This document shows positions 8,587 through 16,667 of a stretch of 64,000 bases of DNA, in pieces. The stretch covers positions 4,526,001 to 4,590,000 of the forward strand of contig NZ_AP022612.1 of the NCBI RefSeq assembly GCF_010729895.1. Reading direction: 5' to 3'. This DNA comes from Mycolicibacterium confluentis (lineage in GTDB: Bacteria; Actinomycetota; Actinomycetes; Mycobacteriales; Mycobacteriaceae). Numbering within the stretch: the first letter of the stretch is position 1; every line of letters starts with the position of its first letter. The notes beneath the pieces were generated by a model that did no database searches, was not told the DNA's origin, and saw nothing but the letters and a program-made list of their open reading frames with translations. The position numbers and the translations under genes were made by a program.

Positions 8587-9704
8587 CCGCCACCCCCGAA
8601 ATCGTCCGCGAGTTCGTCGGATTGGACTCCCCCACGGTGGGACGTGCAGGGGCCGGCGGGCATCCGTGCCAGGGTCTCTACCACCGACCCGCCGACCAGT
8701 GGCCCACGGTCGCGATGATCGCCACGCACTATCAGATCGACTTCTCCGAGCACTATCTCGCCGACTACATGGCCGCACGCGGCGTCGGTTTCCTGGGCTG
8801 GAACACCCGGTTCCGCGGCTTCGAGACCAACTTCCTGCTCGACCATGCCCTGGTCGACATCGGCGTCGGCGTGCGCTGGCTTCGCGAGGCCGCGGGAGTG
8901 GAAACTGTTGTCCTGCTGGGAAACTCCGGCGGCGGATCACTGATGGCCGCCTACCAGTCCCAAGCCGTGGACCCCAACGTCACGCCGCTCGAGGGCATGC
9001 GACCGGCGGCCGGACTCGACAACCTCCCCGCCGCCGACGCCTACATCGCCAGTGCCGCTCATCCCGGCCGGCCGGAGGTGCTGACCGCATGGATGGACGG
9101 CGCGGTCGTCGACGAAGCCGACCCCGTGGCCACGGCACCCGATCTGGATCTGTTCGACGGCCACCACGGCCCGCCCTTCTCCCTCGACTTCGTGGCGCGT
9201 TATCGCCGGGCTCAGGTGGCCCGCAACGAGGCCATCACCGACTGGGCCGAAGCCGAACTGAAACGCGTGCGCACCGCCGGATTCTCCGACCGTCCGTTCA
9301 CGGTCATGCGGACGTGGGCCGACCCGCGCATGGTCGATCCGACCATCGAGCCGACCAATCGCACGCCCAACCTCTGCTACGCCGGCGAACCGGTCCGCGC
9401 CAACCGGTCGGCGCGCGGCATCGCTGCGGCCTGCACCCTGCGCAATTGGATCGGCATGTGGAGTCTGCGGCACGCCCAGACCCGCGCCGAACCCCACCTG
9501 GCACGCATCGCATGTCCGGCCCTTGTCATCAACGCAACGCAGGACACCGGGGTGTTCCCGTCCGACGCCGAACGCATCTACACCGCGCTGGCCAGCACCG
9601 ACAAGACGTCGGTGGCCATCGACTCCGACCACTACTTCACCACCCCCGGCGCCCGCGATCAGCAGGCGGATACCATCGCGGAATGGCTGACGAAAAGGCG
9701 ATAA
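8583..9704 (+). CDS. Alpha/beta hydrolase (Rv0272c-like)
   Basis: The protein of 373 residues starts at GTG 8583, with a perfect AAGGAGG 4 bases upstream, overlapping the tetR stop. It has an alpha/beta-hydrolase core: HYQIDFSEHYLADYMA, then the nucleophile elbow VVLLGNSGGGSLMAAYQ (Ser in G-N-S-G-G, about residue 120), an acid in NATQDTGVFPSD and the histidine in AIDSDHYFTTPGARDQ near the C-terminus. A long insert sits between strands 6 and 7. The substrate is unknown; neighbours fadE6 and fadD2 suggest an acyl ester or thioester. It overlaps the next dehydrogenase gene by 22 bases. Confidence 0.86.
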   Translation: MTATPEIVREFVGLDSPTVGRAGAGGHPCQGLYHRPADQWPTVAMIATHYQIDFSEHYLADYMAARGVGFLGWNTRFRGFETNFLLDHALVDIGVGVRWLREAAGVETVVLLGNSGGGSLMAAYQSQAVDPNVTPLEGMRPAAGLDNLPAADAYIASAAHPGRPEVLTAWMDGAVVDEADPVATAPDLDLFDGHHGPPFSLDFVARYRRAQVARNEAITDWAEAELKRVRTAGFSDRPFTVMRTWADPRMVDPTIEPTNRTPNLCYAGEPVRANRSARGIAAACTLRNWIGMWSLRHAQTRAEPHLARIACPALVINATQDTGVFPSDAERIYTALASTDKTSVAIDSDHYFTTPGARDQQADTIAEWLTKRR

Positions 9705-10639
9705 GGGTCCTGGCGCATTTCACTCCTGGTGAGCGCGCCGCCGCGAAGATCGCCGCAGAATCGGCCTGGCTGGACGTGCGCTGGGTGCCCGAGGACGACG
9801 ACGAAGCGTTCTACCGTGAGCTGCCCGAGGCCGAGGTCATCTGGCATGTGCTGCGCCCGCTCTCCGGCGCCGACCTCGAGAAGGCGCCCAACCTCAAGCT
9901 CGTGCACAAGCTGGGTTCGGGCGTGAACACCATCGACGTCGAGACCGCCTCCCAACGCGGAATCACGGTGTCCAACATGCCCGGCGCCAACGCGGCCTCG
10001 GTCGCCGAGTGCACCGTGATGCTCATGCTGGCGGCGTTGCGCAGGCTCCCCGAACTCGATCGGGCCACCCGCGCCGGGACCGGCTGGCCCCGCGATCCCA
10101 CCCTGGGTGACCGGGTCCGTGACCTGGGCAGCTGCACCGTGGGGCTCATCGGGTTCGGCAGCATCGGCAAGCGCGTCGAGCAGATTCTGCGGTCGATGGG
10201 CACCCAGGTCCTGCACACCTCCACGCGCCGGGACGAACACAGCGTCTCGTGGATGACGCTGGACGACCTGTTGAAGAAGAGCGACATCGTGTCGATCCAC
10301 GCGCCGCTGACGCCAGCGACCGAGGGGCTGATCAACGCCGAGGCGTTGGCCAAGATGAAGCCCGGCGCCATTCTGGTCAACACCGCGCGCGGCGCGATCG
10401 TCGATGAGGGCGCGCTGGTGGATGCCCTGAAGTCCGGTCAGCTGTCGGCCGCCGGTCTCGACGTCTACGCCGAGGAGCCGGTCGCCGCCGACAATCCCCT
10501 GCTCAGCCTCGACAACGCACTGCTGCTGCCGCACGTCAGCTGGTTCACGGCCGACACCATGGACCGCTACCTGGACCACGCGGTGAAGAACTGCCGCAGG
10601 CTGGTCGACGGGCAGCAGCCCTACTTCGTGGTGAACTGA
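9683..10639 (+). CDS. D-isomer-specific 2-hydroxyacid dehydrogenase family protein
   Basis: This 318-residue NAD(P)-dependent dehydrogenase has the catalytic domain of the phosphoglycerate/glyoxylate reductase family. The nucleotide-binding loop is VGLIGFGSIGKRV (about residues 150-162). The catalytic triad is visible as Arg in VNTARGAIVDEGAL, Glu in DVYAEEP and His in LLLPHVSWFT. The substrate cannot be read from sequence. The start ATG at 9683 lies inside the end of the hydrolase gene (22-base overlap), so it belongs to the tetR-hydrolase-dehydrogenase-fadE6 transcript. I do not remember this gene in the corresponding M. tuberculosis segment (Rv0271c-Rv0272c), so it may be an insertion in this lineage. 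Confidence 0.9.
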   Translation: MADEKAIRVLAHFTPGERAAAKIAAESAWLDVRWVPEDDDEAFYRELPEAEVIWHVLRPLSGADLEKAPNLKLVHKLGSGVNTIDVETASQRGITVSNMPGANAASVAECTVMLMLAALRRLPELDRATRAGTGWPRDPTLGDRVRDLGSCTVGLIGFGSIGKRVEQILRSMGTQVLHTSTRRDEHSVSWMTLDDLLKKSDIVSIHAPLTPATEGLINAEALAKMKPGAILVNTARGAIVDEGALVDALKSGQLSAAGLDVYAEEPVAADNPLLSLDNALLLPHVSWFTADTMDRYLDHAVKNCRRLVDGQQPYFVVN

Positions 10640-10662
10640 CCCGTTCTCGAGAAAGGGCGACC

Positions 10663-12852
10663 ATGCCGATCGCGATCAACACAGAGCATGTAGATCTGGC
10701 CGACTCGGTGCGTTCCCTGGTGGCGCGGGCCGTGCCGTCCGAGGTGCTGCACTCCGCACTCGAGACCCCGGTCGACAACCCGCCGCCCTATTGGCGGTCC
10801 GCCGCCGACCAGGGCCTGACCGGCGTCCACCTGGCCGAGTCGGTCGGAGGTCAGGGTTTCGGGATCCTCGAACTGGCGATCGTGCTGGCCGAGTTCGGCT
10901 ACGGGGCCGTGCCCGGCCCGTTCGTGCCGTCGGCGATCGCCAGTGCGCTGATCGCCGCGCATGATCCACAGAGCCCAGTCCTGGCCGATCTCGCCTCCGG
11001 CGCGGCCATCGCGTCCTATGCGATCGACTCGGGCCTGACCGCGACCCGGTCGGGAGACACCCTGGTGATCCGCGGCGAGGTGCGCGCCGTGCCCGCGGCC
11101 GGTCAGGCCGGGCTGCTGGTGCTCCCGGTCGCGATCGACTCGGGCGAGGAGTGGGTCATCCTCGATGCCGACACACTCGAGATCGAACCCGTCCAGAGCC
11201 TCGATCCGCTGCGTCCGGTCGCACATGTCCGCGCCAACGCCGTCGAGGTCGGCGACGACCGGGTGCTCACGAACCTGAGCCGCAACGCCGCGCACGCCCT
11301 CATCTCGACGCTGCTGTCGGCCGAGGCCGTCGGCGTCGCCCGCTGGGCCACCGACACCGCCGCGGCCTACGCCAAGATCCGTGAGCAGTTCGGTCGGCCC
11401 ATCGGTCAGTTCCAGGCCGTGAAACACAAGTGCGCCAACATGATCGCTGTCACCGAACGCGCGACGGCGGCAGTCTGGGATGCCGCCCGGGCAGTCGATG
11501 AGGCCGCGGCGGGTGCCGTGGATGCACACGTCGGATTCGCCGCCGCGGTCGCGGCGACGCTGGCCCCGGTCGCCGCACAGCACTGCGCCGAGGACTGCAT
11601 CCAAGTGCACGGGGGCATCGGGTTCACGTGGGAGCACGACACCAACGTGTACTACCGCCGGGCACTGGTGATCGCGGCGGCATTCGGCCGCGCCGCCGAC
11701 TACCCGCAGCGCGTCGTCGACACCGCGACCGCGACGGGGATGCGCGGCATCGCCATCGACCTCGATCCGGACACAGAGAAGCTTCGGGACGAGATCCGCG
11801 CGGAAGTCGCTGCGCTGAAAGCGATCCCACGCGAGGAACGCACCACGGCGATCGCCGAGGCCGGCTGGGTACAGCCGCATCTGCCTAAGCCGTGGGGCCG
11901 GGAAGCCTCCCCCATCGAACAGATCATCATCGCCCAGGAGTTCGCGAGCGGGCGGGTGAAACGGCCCGCGATGGGCATCGCGGCCTGGATCATTCCGTCG
12001 ATCGTGGCGTTCGGCACCGACGAGCAGAAGCAGCGGTTCCTGCCGCCGACGTTCCGCGGCGAGATGATCTGGTGCCAGCTGTTCTCCGAACCCGGCGCCG
12101 GCTCGGATCTGGCGAGCCTGACCACCAAGGCCACCAAGGTCGACGGCGGTTGGCGCATCACCGGGCAGAAGATCTGGACCACCGGCGCGCAGTACTCCCA
12201 GTGGGGCGCACTGCTGGCAAGGACGAACCCCAGCGCTCCAAAACATAATGGCATCACGTACTTCCTGCTGGACATGGCCAGCGAGGGCGTGGAAGTCAAA
12301 CCCCTGCGCGAACTCACCGGCAACGCGATGTTCAACACGGTCTTCCTCGACGACGTGTTCGTCCCCGACCACCTGGTGCTCGGCGAGGTGGACCGCGGCT
12401 GGGAGGTCAGCCGCAACACCCTTACCGCCGAACGGGTTTCGATCGGAAGCAGCGAGCCACCGTTCCTGCCGAGCCTGGACAAGTTCGTCGACTTCCTGCG
12501 CGACGGGCATTTCGACCAGATCGAACAGAACCGCGCCGGGGTGCTGATCGCCGAGGGGCACGCCGCCAAGCTGATGAACATGCGCTCGACGCTGCTCACG
12601 CTCGCCGGCGGCGACGCAATGCCCTCGGCGGCGATCTCGAAGCTGCTGTCGATGAAGACGGGGCAGGGCTACGCCGAGTTCGCGGTGTCCTCGTTCGGCA
12701 CCGACGCCGTGCTGGGCGACGAGAAGACGCGTGAAGGTGAATGGGCGCAGTATCTGCTGGCCAGTCGGGCGACGACGATCTACGGCGGCACCTCGGAGGT
12801 GCAGTTGAACATCATCGCCGAACGACTGCTGGGCCTGCCCCGCGACCCGTGA
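10663..12852 (+). CDS. fadE6: Acyl-CoA dehydrogenase FadE6 (fused two-domain)
   Basis: This 729-residue protein is a tandem fusion of two acyl-CoA-dehydrogenase-like domains, as in M. tuberculosis FadE6 (about 731 residues). The first half (to about 365) has EQFGRPIGQFQAVKHKCANM and IQVHGGIGFTWEHD. The second half (about 385-729) has the FAD/substrate segments EMIWCQLFSEPGAGSDLASL and WRITGQKIWTTGAQYSQWG and ends in TIYGGTSEVQLNIIAERLLG. At the usual medium-chain catalytic Glu position the second domain has Gly (YGGTSE); a Glu in NTLTAERVSIG is placed as in isovaleryl-CoA-type enzymes. It introduces the alpha-beta double bond in acyl-CoA. A good start at 10663 follows AGAAAGGGCGACC. Last gene of its operon. 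Confidence 0.92.
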   Translation: MPIAINTEHVDLADSVRSLVARAVPSEVLHSALETPVDNPPPYWRSAADQGLTGVHLAESVGGQGFGILELAIVLAEFGYGAVPGPFVPSAIASALIAAHDPQSPVLADLASGAAIASYAIDSGLTATRSGDTLVIRGEVRAVPAAGQAGLLVLPVAIDSGEEWVILDADTLEIEPVQSLDPLRPVAHVRANAVEVGDDRVLTNLSRNAAHALISTLLSAEAVGVARWATDTAAAYAKIREQFGRPIGQFQAVKHKCANMIAVTERATAAVWDAARAVDEAAAGAVDAHVGFAAAVAATLAPVAAQHCAEDCIQVHGGIGFTWEHDTNVYYRRALVIAAAFGRAADYPQRVVDTATATGMRGIAIDLDPDTEKLRDEIRAEVAALKAIPREERTTAIAEAGWVQPHLPKPWGREASPIEQIIIAQEFASGRVKRPAMGIAAWIIPSIVAFGTDEQKQRFLPPTFRGEMIWCQLFSEPGAGSDLASLTTKATKVDGGWRITGQKIWTTGAQYSQWGALLARTNPSAPKHNGITYFLLDMASEGVEVKPLRELTGNAMFNTVFLDDVFVPDHLVLGEVDRGWEVSRNTLTAERVSIGSSEPPFLPSLDKFVDFLRDGHFDQIEQNRAGVLIAEGHAAKLMNMRSTLLTLAGGDAMPSAAISKLLSMKTGQGYAEFAVSSFGTDAVLGDEKTREGEWAQYLLASRATTIYGGTSEVQLNIIAERLLGLPRDP

Positions 12853-12870
12853 GACGTCCGGGTCACACTG

Positions 12871-12914
12871 CGTCAGGGCACGATCGAGTCGACGTCAGGG
12901 CACGATCGAGTCGA
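12871..12914. repeat. Perfect 22-bp tandem duplication at 3' end of SDR gene
   Basis: Bases 12871-12892 and 12893-12914 are identical, with three further matching bases. The second copy contains the last codons and stop of the minus-strand SDR gene; the first copy is downstream of that stop, so the reading frame is unchanged. This is a simple recent slippage or duplication. It lies between the convergent fadE6 and SDR genes. Confidence 0.9.
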
Positions 12915-13674
12915 CGTATCCCCCATCGACTCGGAGTGCGCCGCCCGTGGTCGCCGACGCGAGCGGTGACGCCAGGTACACCACCATGTTGGCGATCTCC
13001 TCGGGTTCGATCAGACGCTGCAGAAGTGACTGCGGGCGGTGGCTGCGCATGAACTCGCGCTGCGCCTGATCCCACGGCAGCGACCTGTCGACCAACTGGT
13101 AGACGAAATCCTCGACACCAGCCGTGTGCGTCGGCCCGGCGATCACCGAATTCACGGTGACGCCCGTGCCTGCCGCGTCCTTCGCGAATCCCCGGGTGAC
13201 CGCCAACAGCGCGGTCTTGGAGACGCCGTAGTGGATCATCTCCGCGGGCGTCACCAGCGCCGAGTCGCTGGCGATCTGGATCGCGCGACCCCATCCGGAC
13301 TCCACCATGCCCGGCAGGTACGCCCGGATGAGGCGTACCGCTGAGAGCACGTTGACCTCGAAGAACCTGCGCCACTCCTCGTCGGTGATCTCCCGTGGCG
13401 GGACAGCCTCGAAGATTCCGAGGTTGTTGACCAGGATGTCGACCGTGGGGACCGTGGCGAGCAGGTCAGCGGTGCCGTCCTCGGTCGCGACGTCGGCAGC
13501 CACGCCGAGCGCCGGTCCCGGCAACGCCTCGACCGCCTCGTCGACGCGGGCCTGAGTGCGCCCGTTGACGACGACGCGAGCCCCCGCGGCGACCAGGCCC
13601 TTTGCGATGGCCAGGCCGATGCCCTGGGTGGATCCAGTGACAAGCGCGGTCTTACCGGAGAGGTCAATGTTCAC
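12895..13674 (-). CDS. SDR family NAD(P)-dependent oxidoreductase
   Basis: This 259-residue classical short-chain dehydrogenase has the cofactor motif TGSTQGIG (about residues 14-21), NNLG where classical enzymes have NNAG, catalytic Ser in IQIASDSALVTP and YGVSK (Tyr and Lys). The C-terminus ends in the typical GGALRVDGGYVDSIVP. Substrate unknown; a 3-hydroxyacyl or alcohol is possible given fadE6 and fadD2 on either side. It converges on fadE6. Its 3' end is embedded in a perfect 22-base tandem duplication. I do not remember this gene between fadD2 and fadE6 in M. tuberculosis. Confidence 0.9.
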   Translation of the reverse strand: MNIDLSGKTALVTGSTQGIGLAIAKGLVAAGARVVVNGRTQARVDEAVEALPGPALGVAADVATEDGTADLLATVPTVDILVNNLGIFEAVPPREITDEEWRRFFEVNVLSAVRLIRAYLPGMVESGWGRAIQIASDSALVTPAEMIHYGVSKTALLAVTRGFAKDAAGTGVTVNSVIAGPTHTAGVEDFVYQLVDRSLPWDQAQREFMRSHRPQSLLQRLIEPEEIANMVVYLASPLASATTGGALRVDGGYVDSIVP

Positions 13675-13715
13675 GCCGCAGTACTACCCCCGGCGTGCTC
13701 GCCTTATTCCCCGCG

Positions 13716-15401
13716 TCAGTCGACCTCGATGTCCCGCAGTTCGCGTTTGAGGATCTTGCCGGTCGGGTTCCGGGGCAGTTCGTCGAGGAAGATCACCTCG
13801 CGGGGCACCTTGTAGCGGGCCAGATTGGCCTTCACGTAATCCTTGATCGCGGCCTCGTCGATCGACGCGCCCTCGACCTTGACCACGAAGGCGCGCAGGC
13901 GATGCCCCCACTCCTTGTCCTCGACGCCCAGCGCGGTGGCCTCGATGACCTCGGGGTGACCGCTGATCAGGTCCTCGATCTCGGCCGGGAAGACGTTCTC
14001 GCCGCCGGAGACGATCATCTCGTCGTCGCGGCCGCTGACGTAGAGCAGTCCGTCCTCGTCGAAATAGCCCACGTCGCCCGAGGACATCAGTCCGTCGATG
14101 ATCGCCTTGCCGCCACCGCCGGTGTAACCCTCGAACGGGAACGTGTTGCCGACGAAGATCCGACCGACCTCACCGCGCGGCACCTCCTTGCCGTTCTCGT
14201 CGAACAGCTTGACCTTCACGCCCTTCACGACGGGGCCCACCGTCGCAGGGTTCTTCTTCAAGTCCTGCGGACGGGCGATCGATGCGAACGCGATTTCTGT
14301 TGAGCCGTAAAGGTTGTAGACGATCGGGCCCAGATCTTTCATGGCGCGGGTGGCGAGTTCGGCACCCAGCTGAGAACCCGAGACGAACACGATGCGCAGG
14401 CTCGACAGATCCGGCTTGGGATCGGTCTTCTCGAATTCATCGAGCAGGCGCGACAGCATGACTGGGACGACGACGATGGCAGTCACCTTGTGCTTCTCGA
14501 TGTCCTCGAGCACCGTGGCCGGCTTGAACCGGCGCCGCAGCACCAGCGTGGAGCCGAGCATCATCGCGATCGTCGCGTGCAGGAACCCCAGCGCGTGGAA
14601 CATCGGGGCGGGCAGCGAGGTCACCTCGCCGGCCTTGAACGGCACGTGCGACAGCACGCCGCCGATGGGCGCCAGCGATGGCGGTGTACTGCGGTTGGCG
14701 CCCTTGGGGGTTCCGGTGGTGCCACTGGTCAAGATGATGATCTTCGAGTGCTTGGTGGCCTTCGGGGCCGGTGACTTGTCGGACCGGGCGACCAGGTCGG
14801 CAATGGTCTCGTCGGTGGATCCCGACGGTTCGGACGTGTCCGGGTTGGTGCCCAGTGCCCGCAGCTTGCCCAGCGGCGGATCGGCCTGCGCGACGGCTTC
14901 GGTGTACTCGTCGTCGTAGATGATGACCTTGGCGCCCTCGCGCTCGGAGACCTCTTTGATCTGCGGGCCAGAGAATTCGCTGTTGAGCAGGATCATCCGC
15001 GCACCGGCACGTGCCGCACCGTAGAGCGCGATCAGGAACCACCTGTGATTGCGGATCAGCAGTGCGACACCGTCGCCGCCCTTGACGCCCTTGGCCAGCA
15101 GGGCGTTGGCCACCGCGTGCGCGGCCGCGTCGAGTTCGGCGAACGTGATCTGCCCGTCGTCGTCGATCACCGCGATTCCGTTGGGGTTCCGTCGCGCGTT
15201 GAGTGCCGGGATCATCCCGAACTCACCCCACCGACGGATGTCGGCGAGCAGCGCAACCATGTTCTGAGGCGGTTCGATCTTCAGCGCACCGGCCTCGAAC
15301 ATCTTGCGCGCGTAGTGCAATTCCGCCGAGCCACGCTCGGCATACTGCTGAAGTTTGGCCGCTGCCTGAAAGGGCACATCGGTGAGCTTTGGCATGTTCA
15401 C
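13716..15401 (-). CDS. fadD2: Long-chain fatty-acid-CoA ligase FadD2
   Basis: This 561-residue AMP-forming acyl-CoA synthetase has ILTSGTTGTPKGANR (P-loop-like A3 motif, about residues 227-241), YNLYGSTEIAF (A5), SSGDVGYFDEDGLLYVSGRDDEMIVSGGENV in the hinge (quoted motif GRDDEMIVSGGENV) and PRNPTGKILKRELR with the catalytic Lys. The N-terminal extension ADIRRWGEFG is typical of FadD2. Length matches remembered Rv0270 (560). The first codon is a GTG at 15401; an ATG two codons later is equally possible. It diverges from polD2 and would feed acyl-CoA to FadE6-type enzymes. Confidence 0.92.
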   Translation of the reverse strand: MNMPKLTDVPFQAAAKLQQYAERGSAELHYARKMFEAGALKIEPPQNMVALLADIRRWGEFGMIPALNARRNPNGIAVIDDDGQITFAELDAAAHAVANALLAKGVKGGDGVALLIRNHRWFLIALYGAARAGARMILLNSEFSGPQIKEVSEREGAKVIIYDDEYTEAVAQADPPLGKLRALGTNPDTSEPSGSTDETIADLVARSDKSPAPKATKHSKIIILTSGTTGTPKGANRSTPPSLAPIGGVLSHVPFKAGEVTSLPAPMFHALGFLHATIAMMLGSTLVLRRRFKPATVLEDIEKHKVTAIVVVPVMLSRLLDEFEKTDPKPDLSSLRIVFVSGSQLGAELATRAMKDLGPIVYNLYGSTEIAFASIARPQDLKKNPATVGPVVKGVKVKLFDENGKEVPRGEVGRIFVGNTFPFEGYTGGGGKAIIDGLMSSGDVGYFDEDGLLYVSGRDDEMIVSGGENVFPAEIEDLISGHPEVIEATALGVEDKEWGHRLRAFVVKVEGASIDEAAIKDYVKANLARYKVPREVIFLDELPRNPTGKILKRELRDIEVD

Positions 15402-15464
15402 AGACTAGGGGAATGACGGCCCGTCGCGGCTTGGAACGGCACGGTCGATCACGGTGCCCATACG

Positions 15465-16667
15465 ATGGCAGACATGCGCCTGGAGGTGGGCGGCCGCGAG
15501 GTCGCCGTCACCCACCCGGAAAAGGTCATCTTTCCTGACCCGGGTGTGACCAAGCTCGACCTGATCAACTACTACCTCGCGGTGGCCGACGGCGCACTGC
15601 GCGGTGTGGCGGGCCGCCCGATGATCCTCAAACGTTTCGTCAAGGGCATCGGCGAGGAGGCGATCTTCCAGAAGCGTGCCCCGAAGAAGCGACCCTACTG
15701 GATCGAGGTGGCGGAGTTGAAGTACCGGTCGGGCACCTCGGCCGAGGAGGCCGTCCTGCAGGACGCCGCGGGCCTGGTGTGGGCGGTCAACCTCGGCTGC
15801 GTGGACCTCAATCCGCATCCGGTGCGCGCGGATGACCTCGACCACCCCGACGAACTGCGGGTCGACCTTGATCCGATGCCCGGCGTCGAGTGGCCGCAGA
15901 TCCTCGACGTCGCGATGGTCGTCCGTGAGGTGTTGTCCGATCACGGGTTGACCGGTTGGCCCAAGACGTCCGGCTCGCGCGGCTTCCACATCTATGCCCG
16001 CATCCACCGCAACTGGCCCTACCCCAAGGTTCGGCTCGCCGCCGAGACCGTGGCCCGCGAGGTCGAACGGCGCGTCCCCGACCTGGCGACGAGCAGGTGG
16101 TGGAAGGAGGAGCGCGAGGGCGTCTTCGTCGACTTCAACCAGAACGCCAAGGACCGCACCGTCGCATCGGCGTACTCGGTGCGGTCACGCCCCGACGCCC
16201 GGGTCTCCACCCCACTGCACTGGGCCGAGGTGCCGACCTGCCGGGCCGAGGACTTCACGGTGGCGACGGTGCCCGAACGCTACGCCAGCATCGGAGATCC
16301 CTGGGCCGAGATGGACTCGTCGGCAGGCGGTCTGGAACAACTGCTGGCGCTGGCCGAGGAGCTCGGCCCAGCCGAAAAGGCCCCCAAGGCCGCGCGGTCG
16401 GCGAACCTGATCGAGGTCGCGCGCACGAAGACGCGCGATGAGGCCATGGCCGCGTTGCACATGTGGCAGGAGAAACACCCCGACGCCGCGGCACTGCTCG
16501 AACCGGTGGACATCCTGATCGACGGGATGCGCGGACCGTCGTCGATCTGGTACCGCGTCCGGGTCAACCTGCAGCACGTCCCGACCGATCAGCGTCCGAC
16601 TCAGGAGGAGTTGATCGCGGACTACTCGCCCTGGGAGAACTACTCGGGCGCGCAGTGGCGCCGCTGA
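15465..16667 (+). CDS. polD2: Stand-alone LigD-type DNA primase-polymerase PolD2 (Rv0269c-like)
   Basis: This 400-residue protein is an archaeo-eukaryotic primase/polymerase domain related to the polymerase part of LigD. Conserved motifs are VTHPEKVIFPDPGVTK, the metal-binding DLDP in RVDLDPMPGVEW (about residues 125-136), KTSGSRGFHIYARI (SGSRGxH nucleotide-binding) and VFVDFNQNAKDRTVASAYSVR with the third acidic residue. There is no ligase or nuclease domain. Family knowledge: mycobacterial PolD1/PolD2 are ribonucleotide-preferring gap-filling enzymes that back up NHEJ and excision repair. It diverges from fadD2. The last 104 bases overlap, antisense, the end of the next gene. Confidence 0.92.
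   Translation: MADMRLEVGGREVAVTHPEKVIFPDPGVTKLDLINYYLAVADGALRGVAGRPMILKRFVKGIGEEAIFQKRAPKKRPYWIEVAELKYRSGTSAEEAVLQDAAGLVWAVNLGCVDLNPHPVRADDLDHPDELRVDLDPMPGVEWPQILDVAMVVREVLSDHGLTGWPKTSGSRGFHIYARIHRNWPYPKVRLAAETVAREVERRVPDLATSRWWKEEREGVFVDFNQNAKDRTVASAYSVRSRPDARVSTPLHWAEVPTCRAEDFTVATVPERYASIGDPWAEMDSSAGGLEQLLALAEELGPAEKAPKAARSANLIEVARTKTRDEAMAALHMWQEKHPDAAALLEPVDILIDGMRGPSSIWYRVRVNLQHVPTDQRPTQEELIADYSPWENYSGAQWRR

Noticed and set aside
10621..12561. 646-codon open frame opposite fadE6
   Set aside because: Shadow frame of a well-recognised two-domain acyl-CoA dehydrogenase.
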